The notes under the pieces are model-generated. The model was given only the letters and a program-made list of their open reading frames with translations. It searched no databases and was not told the origin of the DNA. This document shows positions 18,256-26,517 of a stretch of DNA of 64,000 bases, piece by piece (the stretch's first letter is position 1; each line of letters starts with the position of its first letter). The stretch comes from Solimonas sp040066175 (GTDB lineage Bacteria; Pseudomonadota; Gammaproteobacteria; Nevskiales; Nevskiaceae): contig NZ_JBEAAM010000016.1 of the NCBI RefSeq assembly GCF_040066175.1, positions 27,832 to 91,831 of the forward strand. Direction: 5' to 3'. Position numbers and translations under genes: made by a program.

Positions 18256-19164
18256 ATGCAGTATGACACGCAGACCTCCGACACCGGCGCGGCCGTGACT
18301 GCCGAATCCGCGCGGCTCGAACCGCACACGCTGTATGTCGTCGCCACCCCGATCGGCAACCTCGGCGACCTGTCGCCGCGCGCGCAGGCGGTACTCGCCG
18401 GCGTCGATCGCATCTGCGCGGAGGACACGCGCACCAGCGGCGCGCTGCTCGCGCACTTCGGCATCCGCAGGCCGCTGGTCGCCCTGCACGAACACAACGA
18501 ATCCGCCGTGTGCGAACGGCTGGTCCGGGAACTGCAGGACGGCGCCGCGCTGGCGCTGGTGTCGGACGCGGGCACGCCGCTGGTCTCCGATCCCGGCTTC
18601 GTGCTGGTGCGCGCGGCGCGTGCGGCGGGCCTGCCGGTGGTGGCGGTGCCCGGTCCCTGCGCCGCGATCGCTGCGCTGTCGATCTCGGGCCTGCCCAGTG
18701 ACCGCTTCGTGTTCGAAGGCTTCCTGCCGGCGAAGTCCGCAGCGCGGCGCAGCCGCCTGCGGGCGCTCGCGCACGAAACCCGCACGCTGATCCTCTACGA
18801 GTCCAGCCACCGCATCGCCGACACCGCGCAGGATCTCGCCGACCTGCTCGGCCCGCGCGAGGTCTGCCTCGCCCGCGAGCTGACCAAGCTGCACGAGCAG
18901 AGCGTCGTCCTGCCCGCCTGCGATCTGCCGGGCTGGCTGCGTGAGGACGCCAACCGCGAGCGCGGCGAGTTCGTGCTGCTGATCGCCGGCGCAGCGGTCG
19001 AGGAGCCGGCCGCCGGCCTCGACACCGTGCAACTGCTGCGGCTGCTGCTGCGGGAATTGCCCGTGTCCGCCGCGGCGCGCATCGCCGCCGAGATCACCGG
19101 GCTGCGCAAGAAGGAACTGTACGAACGCGCGCTGCAGTTGAGCCAGGGAGACCCCGATGCGTAA
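18256..19164 (+). CDS. rsmI: 16S rRNA 2'-O-methyltransferase RsmI
   Basis: This 302-residue tetrapyrrole-methylase-fold enzyme uses SAM to methylate the ribose of C1402 in 16S rRNA. Family motifs are visible: LYVVATPIGNLGDLSPRA at the N-terminus, CAEDTRTSGALLAHFGI, ALVSDAGTPLVSDPG and the VPGPCAAIAALSISGLP loop. GGAAGGA directly precedes the ATG at 18256. It is divergent from lppC; the 3' end overlaps the next gene by 8 bases. Confidence 0.96.
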   Translation: MQYDTQTSDTGAAVTAESARLEPHTLYVVATPIGNLGDLSPRAQAVLAGVDRICAEDTRTSGALLAHFGIRRPLVALHEHNESAVCERLVRELQDGAALALVSDAGTPLVSDPGFVLVRAARAAGLPVVAVPGPCAAIAALSISGLPSDRFVFEGFLPAKSAARRSRLRALAHETRTLILYESSHRIADTAQDLADLLGPREVCLARELTKLHEQSVVLPACDLPGWLREDANRERGEFVLLIAGAAVEEPAAGLDTVQLLRLLLRELPVSAAARIAAEITGLRKKELYERALQLSQGDPDA

Positions 19165-20914
19165 CACCTTCTGTGCCCTTGCGGTCTCGTTCGCCGGTCT
19201 GCTGCCTTTCGCGGCGCAGGCCGATGCGGTCGCCGACCTGCACGCGCTGTTCGACGCCGAGTGGCAGCGCACGCTGCGCGACAGCCCGGAGACCGCGACC
19301 TATCTCGGCGATGCGCGCTACGACGATCGCTGGACCGACTGGTCAGCCGCCGCGATCGAACGGCGCCATGCCGCCGATCGTGCGGCGCTCGACCGGCTCG
19401 CGCTGATCGACCGCGAGGCGCTGCCGCCAGCCGAGCAGCTCAACTACGACCTGTTCGAGCGCCAGACGCGCGAAGCCGTCGAGGCACACGCGTTCCGCCC
19501 GTTCCTGCTGCCGCTGAACCAGCGCGGCGGCATCCAGACGCAGGACGAGATTCTCGAAGTCCTGCGCTTCGACTCGACCCGGGCCTACGAGAACTGGCTT
19601 TCGCGCCTGCAGGCGCTGCCGGTGCTGATCGCGCAGACCGAGGCCCTGATGCGCACCGGCATCCGCGAGAAGCGCGTGCACGCGCGCGTCGTCATGGAGC
19701 GCGTGCCGGCGCAGCTGGACCAGCAGATCGTCGATGACCCGCGCCGAAGCCCGTTCTACAAACCCTTCCTGTCGTTCGATGCGGGGATTCCCGCCGACCG
19801 GCGCGCTGCCTATGCCGAGCGCGCACGGCAACTGATCGCCGAGGGCGTCGTCCCGGCGTATCGCCGCTTCCGGCGCTTCTTCGTCGAGGACTACCTGCCG
19901 GCCTGCCGCAAGGATGCGGGCGTCTGGGCACAGCCGGACGGCGAACGGCTGTACGCATGGCTGGCGCGCCACCACACGACCACCGAGCTGTCACCCGACC
20001 GCATCCACGAGATCGGCCTCGCCGAGGTGCGCCGCATCCGTGGCGAGATGGAACAGATCAAGCACGACGTCGGCTTCGATGGCGACCAGAGCGCGTTCAT
20101 CGCGCATCTGCGCAGCGATCCGCAGTTCTATTACCGCAACGGCGACGAGCTGCTGCTCGCCTACCAGGCGCTGGCCAAGCGCGTCGATCCGGAACTGGCG
20201 CGCCTGTTCAAGACCCTGCCGCGCCTGCCCTACGGCGTGCGCCCGATCCCGGACAACATCGCGCCGGACACGACCACCGCCTACTACCTGCCCGGTGCCG
20301 CCGACGGCTCGCGCGCCGGCTGGTACTACGTGAACCTGTACAAGCCGGAGACGCGGCCCAGGTATGAGATGGAGGCACTGACCCTGCACGAGTCGGTGCC
20401 GGGCCATCACCTGCAGATCGCGCGCGCGCAGGAACTGGGCGAGCTGCCCGAGTTCCGCAGGAACGGCCCCGGCTTCACCGCCTTCGTCGAGGGCTGGGGC
20501 CTGTACGCCGAATCGCTGGGCACGGAGCTGGGCCTGTACCGCGATCCGTATGCGAAGTTCGGCGCGCTGACCTACGAGATGTGGCGCGCGGTGCGCCTGG
20601 TCGTCGACACCGGCATGCACCACAAGCGCTGGACACGCCAGCAGGCCATCGACTACTTCAAGGCCAACGCCGCCAAGTCCGAACTCGACATCGTCAACGA
20701 GATCGACCGTTACATCGCCTGGCCCGGCCAGGCGCTGGCCTACAAGATCGGGCAGCTGAAGATCCGCGAGCTGCGCACGCGCGCGGAACAGGCGCTGGGC
20801 GAGAAGTTCGACGTGCGCGAGTTCCACGACACCGTGCTCGGCAGCGGCGCGATTCCGCTCGACCTGCTCGAACGACACGTCGATGCGTGGATCGCCGAAC
20901 GAGCCTCGGGCTAG
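19157..20914 (+). CDS. Secreted DUF885 family putative zinc peptidase
   Basis: This is a 585-residue protein with a signal peptide ending FAAQADA. It belongs to the DUF885 family, thought to be metallopeptidases: residues about 415-420 contain HESVPGHH (an HExxxGH-like zinc motif), followed by FVEGWGLYAESL with the likely third ligand Glu. The conserved C-terminal block includes WPGQALAYKIGQLKI. Location is probably periplasmic. The substrate is unknown. It overlaps the end of rsmI by 8 bases and ends convergently (4-base overlap) with the GDYXXLXY gene. Confidence 0.85.
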   Translation: MRNTFCALAVSFAGLLPFAAQADAVADLHALFDAEWQRTLRDSPETATYLGDARYDDRWTDWSAAAIERRHAADRAALDRLALIDREALPPAEQLNYDLFERQTREAVEAHAFRPFLLPLNQRGGIQTQDEILEVLRFDSTRAYENWLSRLQALPVLIAQTEALMRTGIREKRVHARVVMERVPAQLDQQIVDDPRRSPFYKPFLSFDAGIPADRRAAYAERARQLIAEGVVPAYRRFRRFFVEDYLPACRKDAGVWAQPDGERLYAWLARHHTTTELSPDRIHEIGLAEVRRIRGEMEQIKHDVGFDGDQSAFIAHLRSDPQFYYRNGDELLLAYQALAKRVDPELARLFKTLPRLPYGVRPIPDNIAPDTTTAYYLPGAADGSRAGWYYVNLYKPETRPRYEMEALTLHESVPGHHLQIARAQELGELPEFRRNGPGFTAFVEGWGLYAESLGTELGLYRDPYAKFGALTYEMWRAVRLVVDTGMHHKRWTRQQAIDYFKANAAKSELDIVNEIDRYIAWPGQALAYKIGQLKIRELRTRAEQALGEKFDVREFHDTVLGSGAIPLDLLERHVDAWIAERASG

Positions 20915-21489
20915 CGGAACCGGCCCAGGCGTTCATGGACCGGCTGCCCATCGAGGTACAGCTCTTCCAGCACGGCATAGCCCTTGCGCACGCGCACTGT
21001 GACGTAGGCCGGACGGCGAGCATCCTCCTCCTCCGCGCCGCGCCGCGGCCGGCTTGCCCAGTAGCGGCGCTCCGCCTCCGGAGCGAGCCGCTCGTCGAGG
21101 TAGTAGCGGTCGAACGGCAACCGCAGGCGCAGTTCGTCCCGGTTGTTCCACTGCACCTCGGCCTGCAGATAATCGCCCGAGCTCGGCGGCGTGGCGCTGA
21201 TTCCGGCGATGACCGCGTCGCCCTGCGCATCACGACCGAGCGACGCATAGACGCGCTGACCGGGTTCGAATGCGGAGGCCGCGCCCTGCGCCACGATGCG
21301 CGCGGCCTCGAAGTCGAGCCTGACGTAGCGGCCGCGGAACGGATCCGCCGGATCGACCGGCGCGGTGCGGAAGCGGTATTGCGCGCCCTCGCGCAGCGTC
21401 GTCTGGCCGCGGTGGATCAGGAAGGCCGGGACCGCCCACTGCGCCACACTGACCAGCACCAGGCCGAGTACGAGAGTGCGGGTTTTCAT
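20911..21489 (-). CDS. GDYXXLXY-domain protein
   Basis: This 192-residue protein has an N-terminal hydrophobic anchor (LVLGLVLVSVAQWAVPAFLI) and a periplasmic domain carrying the family's DPADPFRGRYVRLDFE and SSGDYLQAEV motifs. The family is known mainly by its consistent coupling to DUF2157 membrane proteins. That holds here: its ATG overlaps the DUF2157 stop (21486-21489), so the two are a translationally coupled pair of unknown function. Confidence 0.82.
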   Translation of the reverse strand: MKTRTLVLGLVLVSVAQWAVPAFLIHRGQTTLREGAQYRFRTAPVDPADPFRGRYVRLDFEAARIVAQGAASAFEPGQRVYASLGRDAQGDAVIAGISATPPSSGDYLQAEVQWNNRDELRLRLPFDRYYLDERLAPEAERRYWASRPRRGAEEEDARRPAYVTVRVRKGYAVLEELYLDGQPVHERLGRFR

Positions 21490-22766
21490 GCGCGCACCCG
21501 GCGGCGCAGCCAGACATGCGCGGCCATGAACGCGGCACCAGCGAGCAGGAATGCGATGCCGCGCGCGGTGAACGACCACTCGGCATCGACGAAGCGCATC
21601 ACCACCAGCAGCGCGATCAGACCGAGGCCCCGCGTGCTGCGCGCCGAATCCTGCCGGGTCAGGCCGTCGCGGATCAGCAGCAGACCCTGCACCAGCACAT
21701 AGGCACTCAGCAGCAGGGCGGGCAGCGCCGCCAGCGCACGGCTGTCCACACCCGCCAGGACCGCCATCAGCACGGCCGGAAACACCTGCAGTGCGGACGC
21801 ACGGTCACCGCGCAGCCACGCGCGCCAGGCCAACACGACCAGCAGCCCCAGTCCCGCGAGCAGGAACAGCCAGGTACCGGGTAGCTGCGCCGACCAGCGC
21901 AGCCACGACCCCCCGCGCCAGACATCGGGAAAGCTGCCGATCAACGCGGCCAGCGTGGTCGCCGCGCCGCCGTACAGTGCCAGCGGCCGTTGCCACAGCT
22001 GCGAGACTGCCGCAGGACCGCGCGCCGACTCGAACATCACCAGCACGGCACCGAACTGCGCGAGCCACCACAGACCCAGGCGCGGCAGACCCGGCAGGCT
22101 GACGAGGCTGGCGGCGAAGAACGCCGGTGCCAGCCCGGCGAGCAGCAGGTTCAGGCGCAGGGTGTCGACAGGCGCGCGCTGGAGGCGCAGGACGTGCGGC
22201 ACCAGCAGGGCGAACAGTACGACGACCGACCAGACCGATTCCTCGCGGTCCGGGACGGCTGCCGCCCAGCCGGCGAAGCCGGCTGCGCACAGCACGGCCA
22301 GCAGGCTCGCGTCGAGCAGATAGACCAGCGGCACACCGACGAGCGCGCAGGTCAACAGGAAACGATCGAGGTCACCGGGAAAATGATAGATCTGTCCGAC
22401 CAGCGCCAGCGCCGCGGCAAACGCCAGCGCGGTGAAGGCCGCACTGGACTCGCGCCAGGCGCGCGAGTCCGCCGCCCTGAGCAAGGTCCAGCCGCAGGCC
22501 AACTGTCCGAGCAGCAGCGGAACGAATGCGACCGTCAGGCGCACCGCCTTCGACCAATGATCCCAGTTGTGCGCGATCAGCAGGATCAGGCCGAGCCCGA
22601 TCAGCACGATGCCGAGCAGCGGAAACAGCACGCGCGCCCAGACACCGCGCGCGGACGCGGCAGCTGCGTAATGCTGGCGCAGGCGCCCGGCGGCGGCGGC
22701 ATCGAGCACGCCGGCCTCGATGAGGCGCGGCAGTTCGTCCAGCAGCCAGCGCACCGGTGGTTTCAT
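21486..22766 (-). CDS. DUF2157 polytopic membrane protein
   Basis: This is a 426-residue integral membrane protein. A short N-terminal cytoplasmic DUF2157 segment (WLLDELPRLIEAGVLDAAAA) is followed by about a dozen hydrophobic helices covering nearly the whole remainder. Function is unknown. It is coupled to the GDYXXLXY gene downstream and divergent from the transporter-acyltransferase gene at 22859. Confidence 0.82.
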   Translation of the reverse strand: MKPPVRWLLDELPRLIEAGVLDAAAAGRLRQHYAAAASARGVWARVLFPLLGIVLIGLGLILLIAHNWDHWSKAVRLTVAFVPLLLGQLACGWTLLRAADSRAWRESSAAFTALAFAAALALVGQIYHFPGDLDRFLLTCALVGVPLVYLLDASLLAVLCAAGFAGWAAAVPDREESVWSVVVLFALLVPHVLRLQRAPVDTLRLNLLLAGLAPAFFAASLVSLPGLPRLGLWWLAQFGAVLVMFESARGPAAVSQLWQRPLALYGGAATTLAALIGSFPDVWRGGSWLRWSAQLPGTWLFLLAGLGLLVVLAWRAWLRGDRASALQVFPAVLMAVLAGVDSRALAALPALLLSAYVLVQGLLLIRDGLTRQDSARSTRGLGLIALLVVMRFVDAEWSFTARGIAFLLAGAAFMAAHVWLRRRVRA

Positions 22767-22858
22767 GGTTGGACGACTCGGCCCATCGTTTCAGCCTAGC
22801 AGAGCGCGAACTCGCTATGCTTCAACTTCGTCTTGGGGATGGTTCGGGGAGCGCGCGC

Positions 22859-24748
22859 GTGAACGATGGGGGCCACGGCCAGTTCGGCCTGCTGCGCGCG
22901 CGGCGTTTCGGACCGTTCTTCGTCACGCAGACGCTGGGCGCGCTCAATGACAACGTCTTCAAGAACGCGCTGGTCATCCTGGTCACCTTCGGTATCGCCG
23001 GGTTGTCGCCGGACGACGTGAATTTCTACGTCAATCTCGCCGGCGGGCTGTTCATCCTGCCGTTCTTCCTGTTCTCGGCGACGGCCGGGCAGATCGCCGA
23101 GAAGTACGAGAAGGCCGCGCTGATCCGCGTCATCAAACTCCTCGAAATCGTGATCATGGGCCTGGCAACGGTCGGCCTGATGACGGAGAGCGTGGCTTTT
23201 TTGCTCGCTGTGCTGTTCCTGATGGGCACGCAGTCGGCGCTGTTCGGCCCGGTGAAATACTCGATCCTGCCGCAGCATCTGCGCGAGGAGGAACTGGTCG
23301 GCGGCAACGCGCTGGTCGAAGCGGCCACGTTCCTGGCAATCCTGCTCGGCACGATGTTCGGCGGCTGGCTGATCGCGCAGCACGGCGGCGCGCAGTGGGT
23401 GTCGGCGGCCGTCGTCGTCGTCGCGATCCTCGGCTACCTGGCGTCTCGCGGCATTCCGCCTGCGGCGGCGACAGCGCCGGACCTGCGGATCAACTGGAAC
23501 CCGCTGACCGAGACCTGGCGCAACTTCCGCTTCATGCAGACCAACCGCACGGTGCTGCTGTCGGTACTCGGTATCTCCTGGTTCTGGTTCTACGGCGCGG
23601 TGTTCCTGTCGCAGCTGCCGAACTACACCAAGACGATCCTCGGCGGTGACGAAAGTGTCGTCACGCTGCTGTTGACGGTGTTCTCGCTGGGCATCGGCAT
23701 CGGCTCGCTGTTGTGCGAGCGCCTGTCCGGGCACAAGGTCGAGATCGGCCTGGTGCCGCTGGGCTCGATCGGCCTGACGCTGTTCGGCATCGACCTGTAC
23801 CTCGCGCAGCCGGATGCCGCCGTCACCGCTGGACTCTCGGCCAGCGCGTTCCTGGAGATCGCCAACAATCACCGCGTGCTGTGGGATCTGCTGCTGACCG
23901 GCATCTTCGGCGGCTTCTACATCGTGCCGCTGTACGCGCTGATCCAGACGCGCTCTGAGCCCAGCCACCGCTCGCGCATCATCGCCGGCAACAACATCCT
24001 CAACGCCCTGTTCATGGTCGTCGCCGCGATTGTCGCGGTGGTCTTTCTCAATGCCGGCCTGAGCATCCCGCAGTTGCTGCTCACCGTCGCGCTGATGAAC
24101 GCCGCCGTCGCGGTGTTCATCTACTCGCTGGTGCCCGAGTTCCTGATGCGCTTCCTGGTGTGGATGCTGATCAACACGCTCTACCGCATCAGGAAGACCG
24201 GCCTCGAACACATCCCCGACGAAGGCCCGGCGGTGATCGTGTGCAACCACGTCAGCTTCGTCGATGCGCTGATCCTCGGCGGCAACATCCGCCGCCCGGT
24301 GCGTTTCGTCATGTACTACAAGATCTTCCGCATCCCGCTGCTGAAATTCATTTTCCGCACCGCGCGGGCGATTCCGATCGCCGGCAGCAAGGAAGACCCG
24401 GCACTCATGGAAAAGGCCTTTGCCGAGGTCGAGGCGGCGCTGAAGAACGGCGACGTGGTCGGCATCTTCCCCGAAGGCGCGCTCACGCCCGACGGCGAGA
24501 TCAAGACCTTCCGCCCCGGCATCGAGCGCATCCTCCGGGCCACGCCGGTGCCGGTCGTGCCGATGGCGCTGCGCGGGCTCTGGGGCAGTTTCTTCTCGCG
24601 CCGCGACAATGCGCTCAAGCGCGCGCGCCTGCCGCGGCGTTTCTGGTCGAAGATCGAGATGGTCGCCGGCGCACCGGTGCCGGCGGCACAGGCGAGCGCC
24701 GCGGCGCTGGAACAGCGCGTGCGTGAGTTGCGCGGCGAGCTGGCCTGA
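22859..24748 (+). CDS. LplT-like MFS flippase fused to PlsC acyltransferase
   Basis: This protein is about 629 residues. Residues about 15-440 are a major-facilitator transporter of the LplT type (TQTLGALNDNVFKNALVIL, LMGTQSALFGPVKYSILPQ), which flips lysophospholipid inward. Residues about 455-625 are a PlsC acyltransferase with NHVSFVD (HxxxxD) and FPEGALTPDG. The AMP-ligase third domain of larger LplT-Aas fusions is absent. The GTG at 22859 is chosen because GGGGAG lies 7 bases upstream and homology starts there; an ATG at 22817 is the alternative. It probably re-acylates lysophospholipids. Confidence 0.87.
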   Translation: MNDGGHGQFGLLRARRFGPFFVTQTLGALNDNVFKNALVILVTFGIAGLSPDDVNFYVNLAGGLFILPFFLFSATAGQIAEKYEKAALIRVIKLLEIVIMGLATVGLMTESVAFLLAVLFLMGTQSALFGPVKYSILPQHLREEELVGGNALVEAATFLAILLGTMFGGWLIAQHGGAQWVSAAVVVVAILGYLASRGIPPAAATAPDLRINWNPLTETWRNFRFMQTNRTVLLSVLGISWFWFYGAVFLSQLPNYTKTILGGDESVVTLLLTVFSLGIGIGSLLCERLSGHKVEIGLVPLGSIGLTLFGIDLYLAQPDAAVTAGLSASAFLEIANNHRVLWDLLLTGIFGGFYIVPLYALIQTRSEPSHRSRIIAGNNILNALFMVVAAIVAVVFLNAGLSIPQLLLTVALMNAAVAVFIYSLVPEFLMRFLVWMLINTLYRIRKTGLEHIPDEGPAVIVCNHVSFVDALILGGNIRRPVRFVMYYKIFRIPLLKFIFRTARAIPIAGSKEDPALMEKAFAEVEAALKNGDVVGIFPEGALTPDGEIKTFRPGIERILRATPVPVVPMALRGLWGSFFSRRDNALKRARLPRRFWSKIEMVAGAPVPAAQASAAALEQRVRELRGELA

Positions 24749-24759
24749 GGCGCCGGACC

Positions 24760-25230
24760 TCAGGCGCGGTGGTAGGGGTGATTCGCCAGCAGGCTCCACG
24801 CACGGAACAGCTGTTCGGCGACGAGCACGCGCACCAGCGCGTGCGGCAGCGTCAGGCGCGACAGGCTCCACTTCTGGTGCGCGCGTGACAGCACCTCGGG
24901 TGCATGGCCGTCCGGTCCGCCGACCAGCAGACAGGTGTCGCGCCCGGACTGCATCCACGCCTTGAGTTCGCCGGACCAGTCCACGCTGCTCAGCTGACGT
25001 CCATGCTCGTCGAGCGCGACGATCAGGCTGTCACGCGGAATCGCCTTGAGTATCTTCGCGCCTTCCTGCTGCCTGGCGCGGGCGATGTCGCCGTTCTTGC
25101 CGCGCTGCGCCGGCGCGATCTCGATCAGCTCCAGACGGCATTCGTGCGGCAGGCGCGCGGCATAGTCCGCGTAAGCCGTCTCCACCCATCCGGGCATGCG
25201 CGTCCCGACCGCGATCAGGTGGATGCGCAC
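24760..25230 (-). CDS. rlmH: 23S rRNA pseudouridine1915 N3-methyltransferase RlmH
   Basis: This 156-residue SPOUT methyltransferase modifies pseudouridine 1915 in helix 69 of 23S rRNA. It has the knot motif LVGGPDGHAPEV and the C-terminal signature LFRAWSLLANHPYHR, needed for activity. The start is GTG (25228-25230), which gives the family N-terminus RIHLIAVGTRMPGW. It is part of the conserved nadD-rsfS-rlmH cluster, 15 bases after rsfS, and convergent with the transporter gene. Confidence 0.97.
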   Translation of the reverse strand: MRIHLIAVGTRMPGWVETAYADYAARLPHECRLELIEIAPAQRGKNGDIARARQQEGAKILKAIPRDSLIVALDEHGRQLSSVDWSGELKAWMQSGRDTCLLVGGPDGHAPEVLSRAHQKWSLSRLTLPHALVRVLVAEQLFRAWSLLANHPYHRA

Positions 25231-25245
25231 GGACGCAGCGCCGGA

Positions 25246-25776
25246 TCAGCGCTTGGCTTGGGTCCTGGATCGGGCGGCCGTCTTGCGCGGCGCCTTGGCG
25301 ACGGCAGATTTCTTCGCCGCGGACTTCTTGCCGGCAGGCTTGGCCGTCTTCTGGGCCGCCTTCTTGTCGGCCTTCTTGGCGGCCTTCTTTGCCGCCGTCT
25401 TGCGCGGCTTGGACTCGACGACCGGCAGCGCCTCGTCCACCGTCCACAGCTTTTCCAGCTGATAGTGCGCGCGCGCCTGCGCCTGCATCACGTGCACGAC
25501 GACCCCGCCCAGATCGACCAGCACCCACTCGCCGGCCTCCTCGCCCTCGATACCCATCGGCGCGTAACCGGCCTGCTTGGCTTCCTGCCAGACGTTCTGT
25601 GCCAGCGACTTGACGTGGCGGTTCGACGTGCCCGTGCAGATGATCATCGTGTCGGTGACCGTGGTCAGCTTCTGGACATCGAGCACCCGGATGTCCTGCC
25701 CCTTGAGGTCTTCGAGGGCATCGACCGCGATCTTGGCGAGCCTGGACAGCTTCGGGTGCTTAGTGTGTGGTCGCAT
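25246..25776 (-). CDS. rsfS: Ribosome silencing factor RsfS with histone-H1-like tail
   Basis: This 176-residue protein has an RsfS core at about residues 1-118 (DALEDLKGQDIRVLDV, TSNRHVKSLAQNV, LVDLGGVVVHVM) that binds L14 and blocks 30S/50S joining in starvation. The last ~55 residues are an AlgP/histone-H1-like Lys-Ala tail (KTAAKKAAKKADKKAAQKTA...) absent from most homologues of ~105-118 residues. The tail could bind rRNA or DNA; that is inference. The gene overlaps the nadD 3' end by 17 bases. Confidence 0.95.
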   Translation of the reverse strand: MRPHTKHPKLSRLAKIAVDALEDLKGQDIRVLDVQKLTTVTDTMIICTGTSNRHVKSLAQNVWQEAKQAGYAPMGIEGEEAGEWVLVDLGGVVVHVMQAQARAHYQLEKLWTVDEALPVVESKPRKTAAKKAAKKADKKAAQKTAKPAGKKSAAKKSAVAKAPRKTAARSRTQAKR

Positions 25777-26422
25777 CGTCGTCCTGGATCAGGGCCGCGC
25801 GATCCGCGGCCGTCATGGCATTGAGTATGGCATCGGGGACCAGCCCGCGCACCGAATGGCCCTGACGCAGCAGGCGGCGGATCCGCGTCGAGGAGATGTC
25901 CAGCATCGGCAGTTCGAACTGGAACCAGCGGCCGGCGGGCGCGGCGCGCAACTCGGTGGCGTCGTAGGCGCGGCGCGGCGCCAGCATCTCGCGCGTTTCC
26001 ACCGACGGATCGAGCAAGGAGCCGGGGCGCGACACGACCGCCAGATGCGCCAGTGCGAGCAGTTCCGGCCAGCGATGCCAGGTGTGCAGATGCTGGAACG
26101 CATCCGCACCCATCAGCAGCACCAGCGAGGCGCGCGGAAACGCCTCCCGCAGATCGGTCAGCGTGTCCACTGTGAACGAAGGTCCATCACGCAGGATCTC
26201 GCGGTCGTCGGCTACCAGCCCGCGCTCGCGGCGCACCGCCAGGCGCACCCACTCCAGCCGCCGCTGCGGCGGGACCTTCGAGTCGGGCCGGTGCGGCGGG
26301 TGCGCAGTGGGAATCAGGCGTACCTGCTGCAAGCCCAGACGCTCGCGTGCCTCGATCGCCAGACGCAGATGGCCGTTGTGGAAGGGCGCAAACGCACCGC
26401 CGAAGATGCCGATCGCCTTCAT
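25760..26422 (-). CDS. nadD: Nicotinate-nucleotide adenylyltransferase
   Basis: This 220-residue enzyme makes deamido-NAD from nicotinate mononucleotide and ATP. The nucleotidyltransferase signature GGAFAPFHNGHLRLA (GxFxPxHxGH) is at residues 8-22, and ISSTRIRRLL near the C-terminus matches the ISxTxxR motif. It lies upstream of and overlaps rsfS. Confidence 0.97.
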   Translation of the reverse strand: MKAIGIFGGAFAPFHNGHLRLAIEARERLGLQQVRLIPTAHPPHRPDSKVPPQRRLEWVRLAVRRERGLVADDREILRDGPSFTVDTLTDLREAFPRASLVLLMGADAFQHLHTWHRWPELLALAHLAVVSRPGSLLDPSVETREMLAPRRAYDATELRAAPAGRWFQFELPMLDISSTRIRRLLRQGHSVRGLVPDAILNAMTAADRAALIQDDDATTH

Positions 26423-26480
26423 GCGTGTGACGTGTGCGGCGAGATGTCAGGCCACGCTGCGATCAAGCAGTATGCTTCCC

Positions 26481-26513
26481 GCGCCTCACGCCTCACGCCT
26501 GACGCCTCACGTT
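26481..26513. repeat. Short tandem CGCCTCACG-type repeat
   Basis: Four near-copies of GCCTCAC/GCCTGAC run in a row between proA and nadD. No promoter or hairpin function is evident. Confidence 0.6.
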
Positions 26514-26517
26514 CGCG

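Noticed and set aside
22796..24958. 720-residue minus-strand open frame
   Set aside because: Antisense shadow of the flippase-acyltransferase gene, with His/Arg/Gln-rich composition and no domain.
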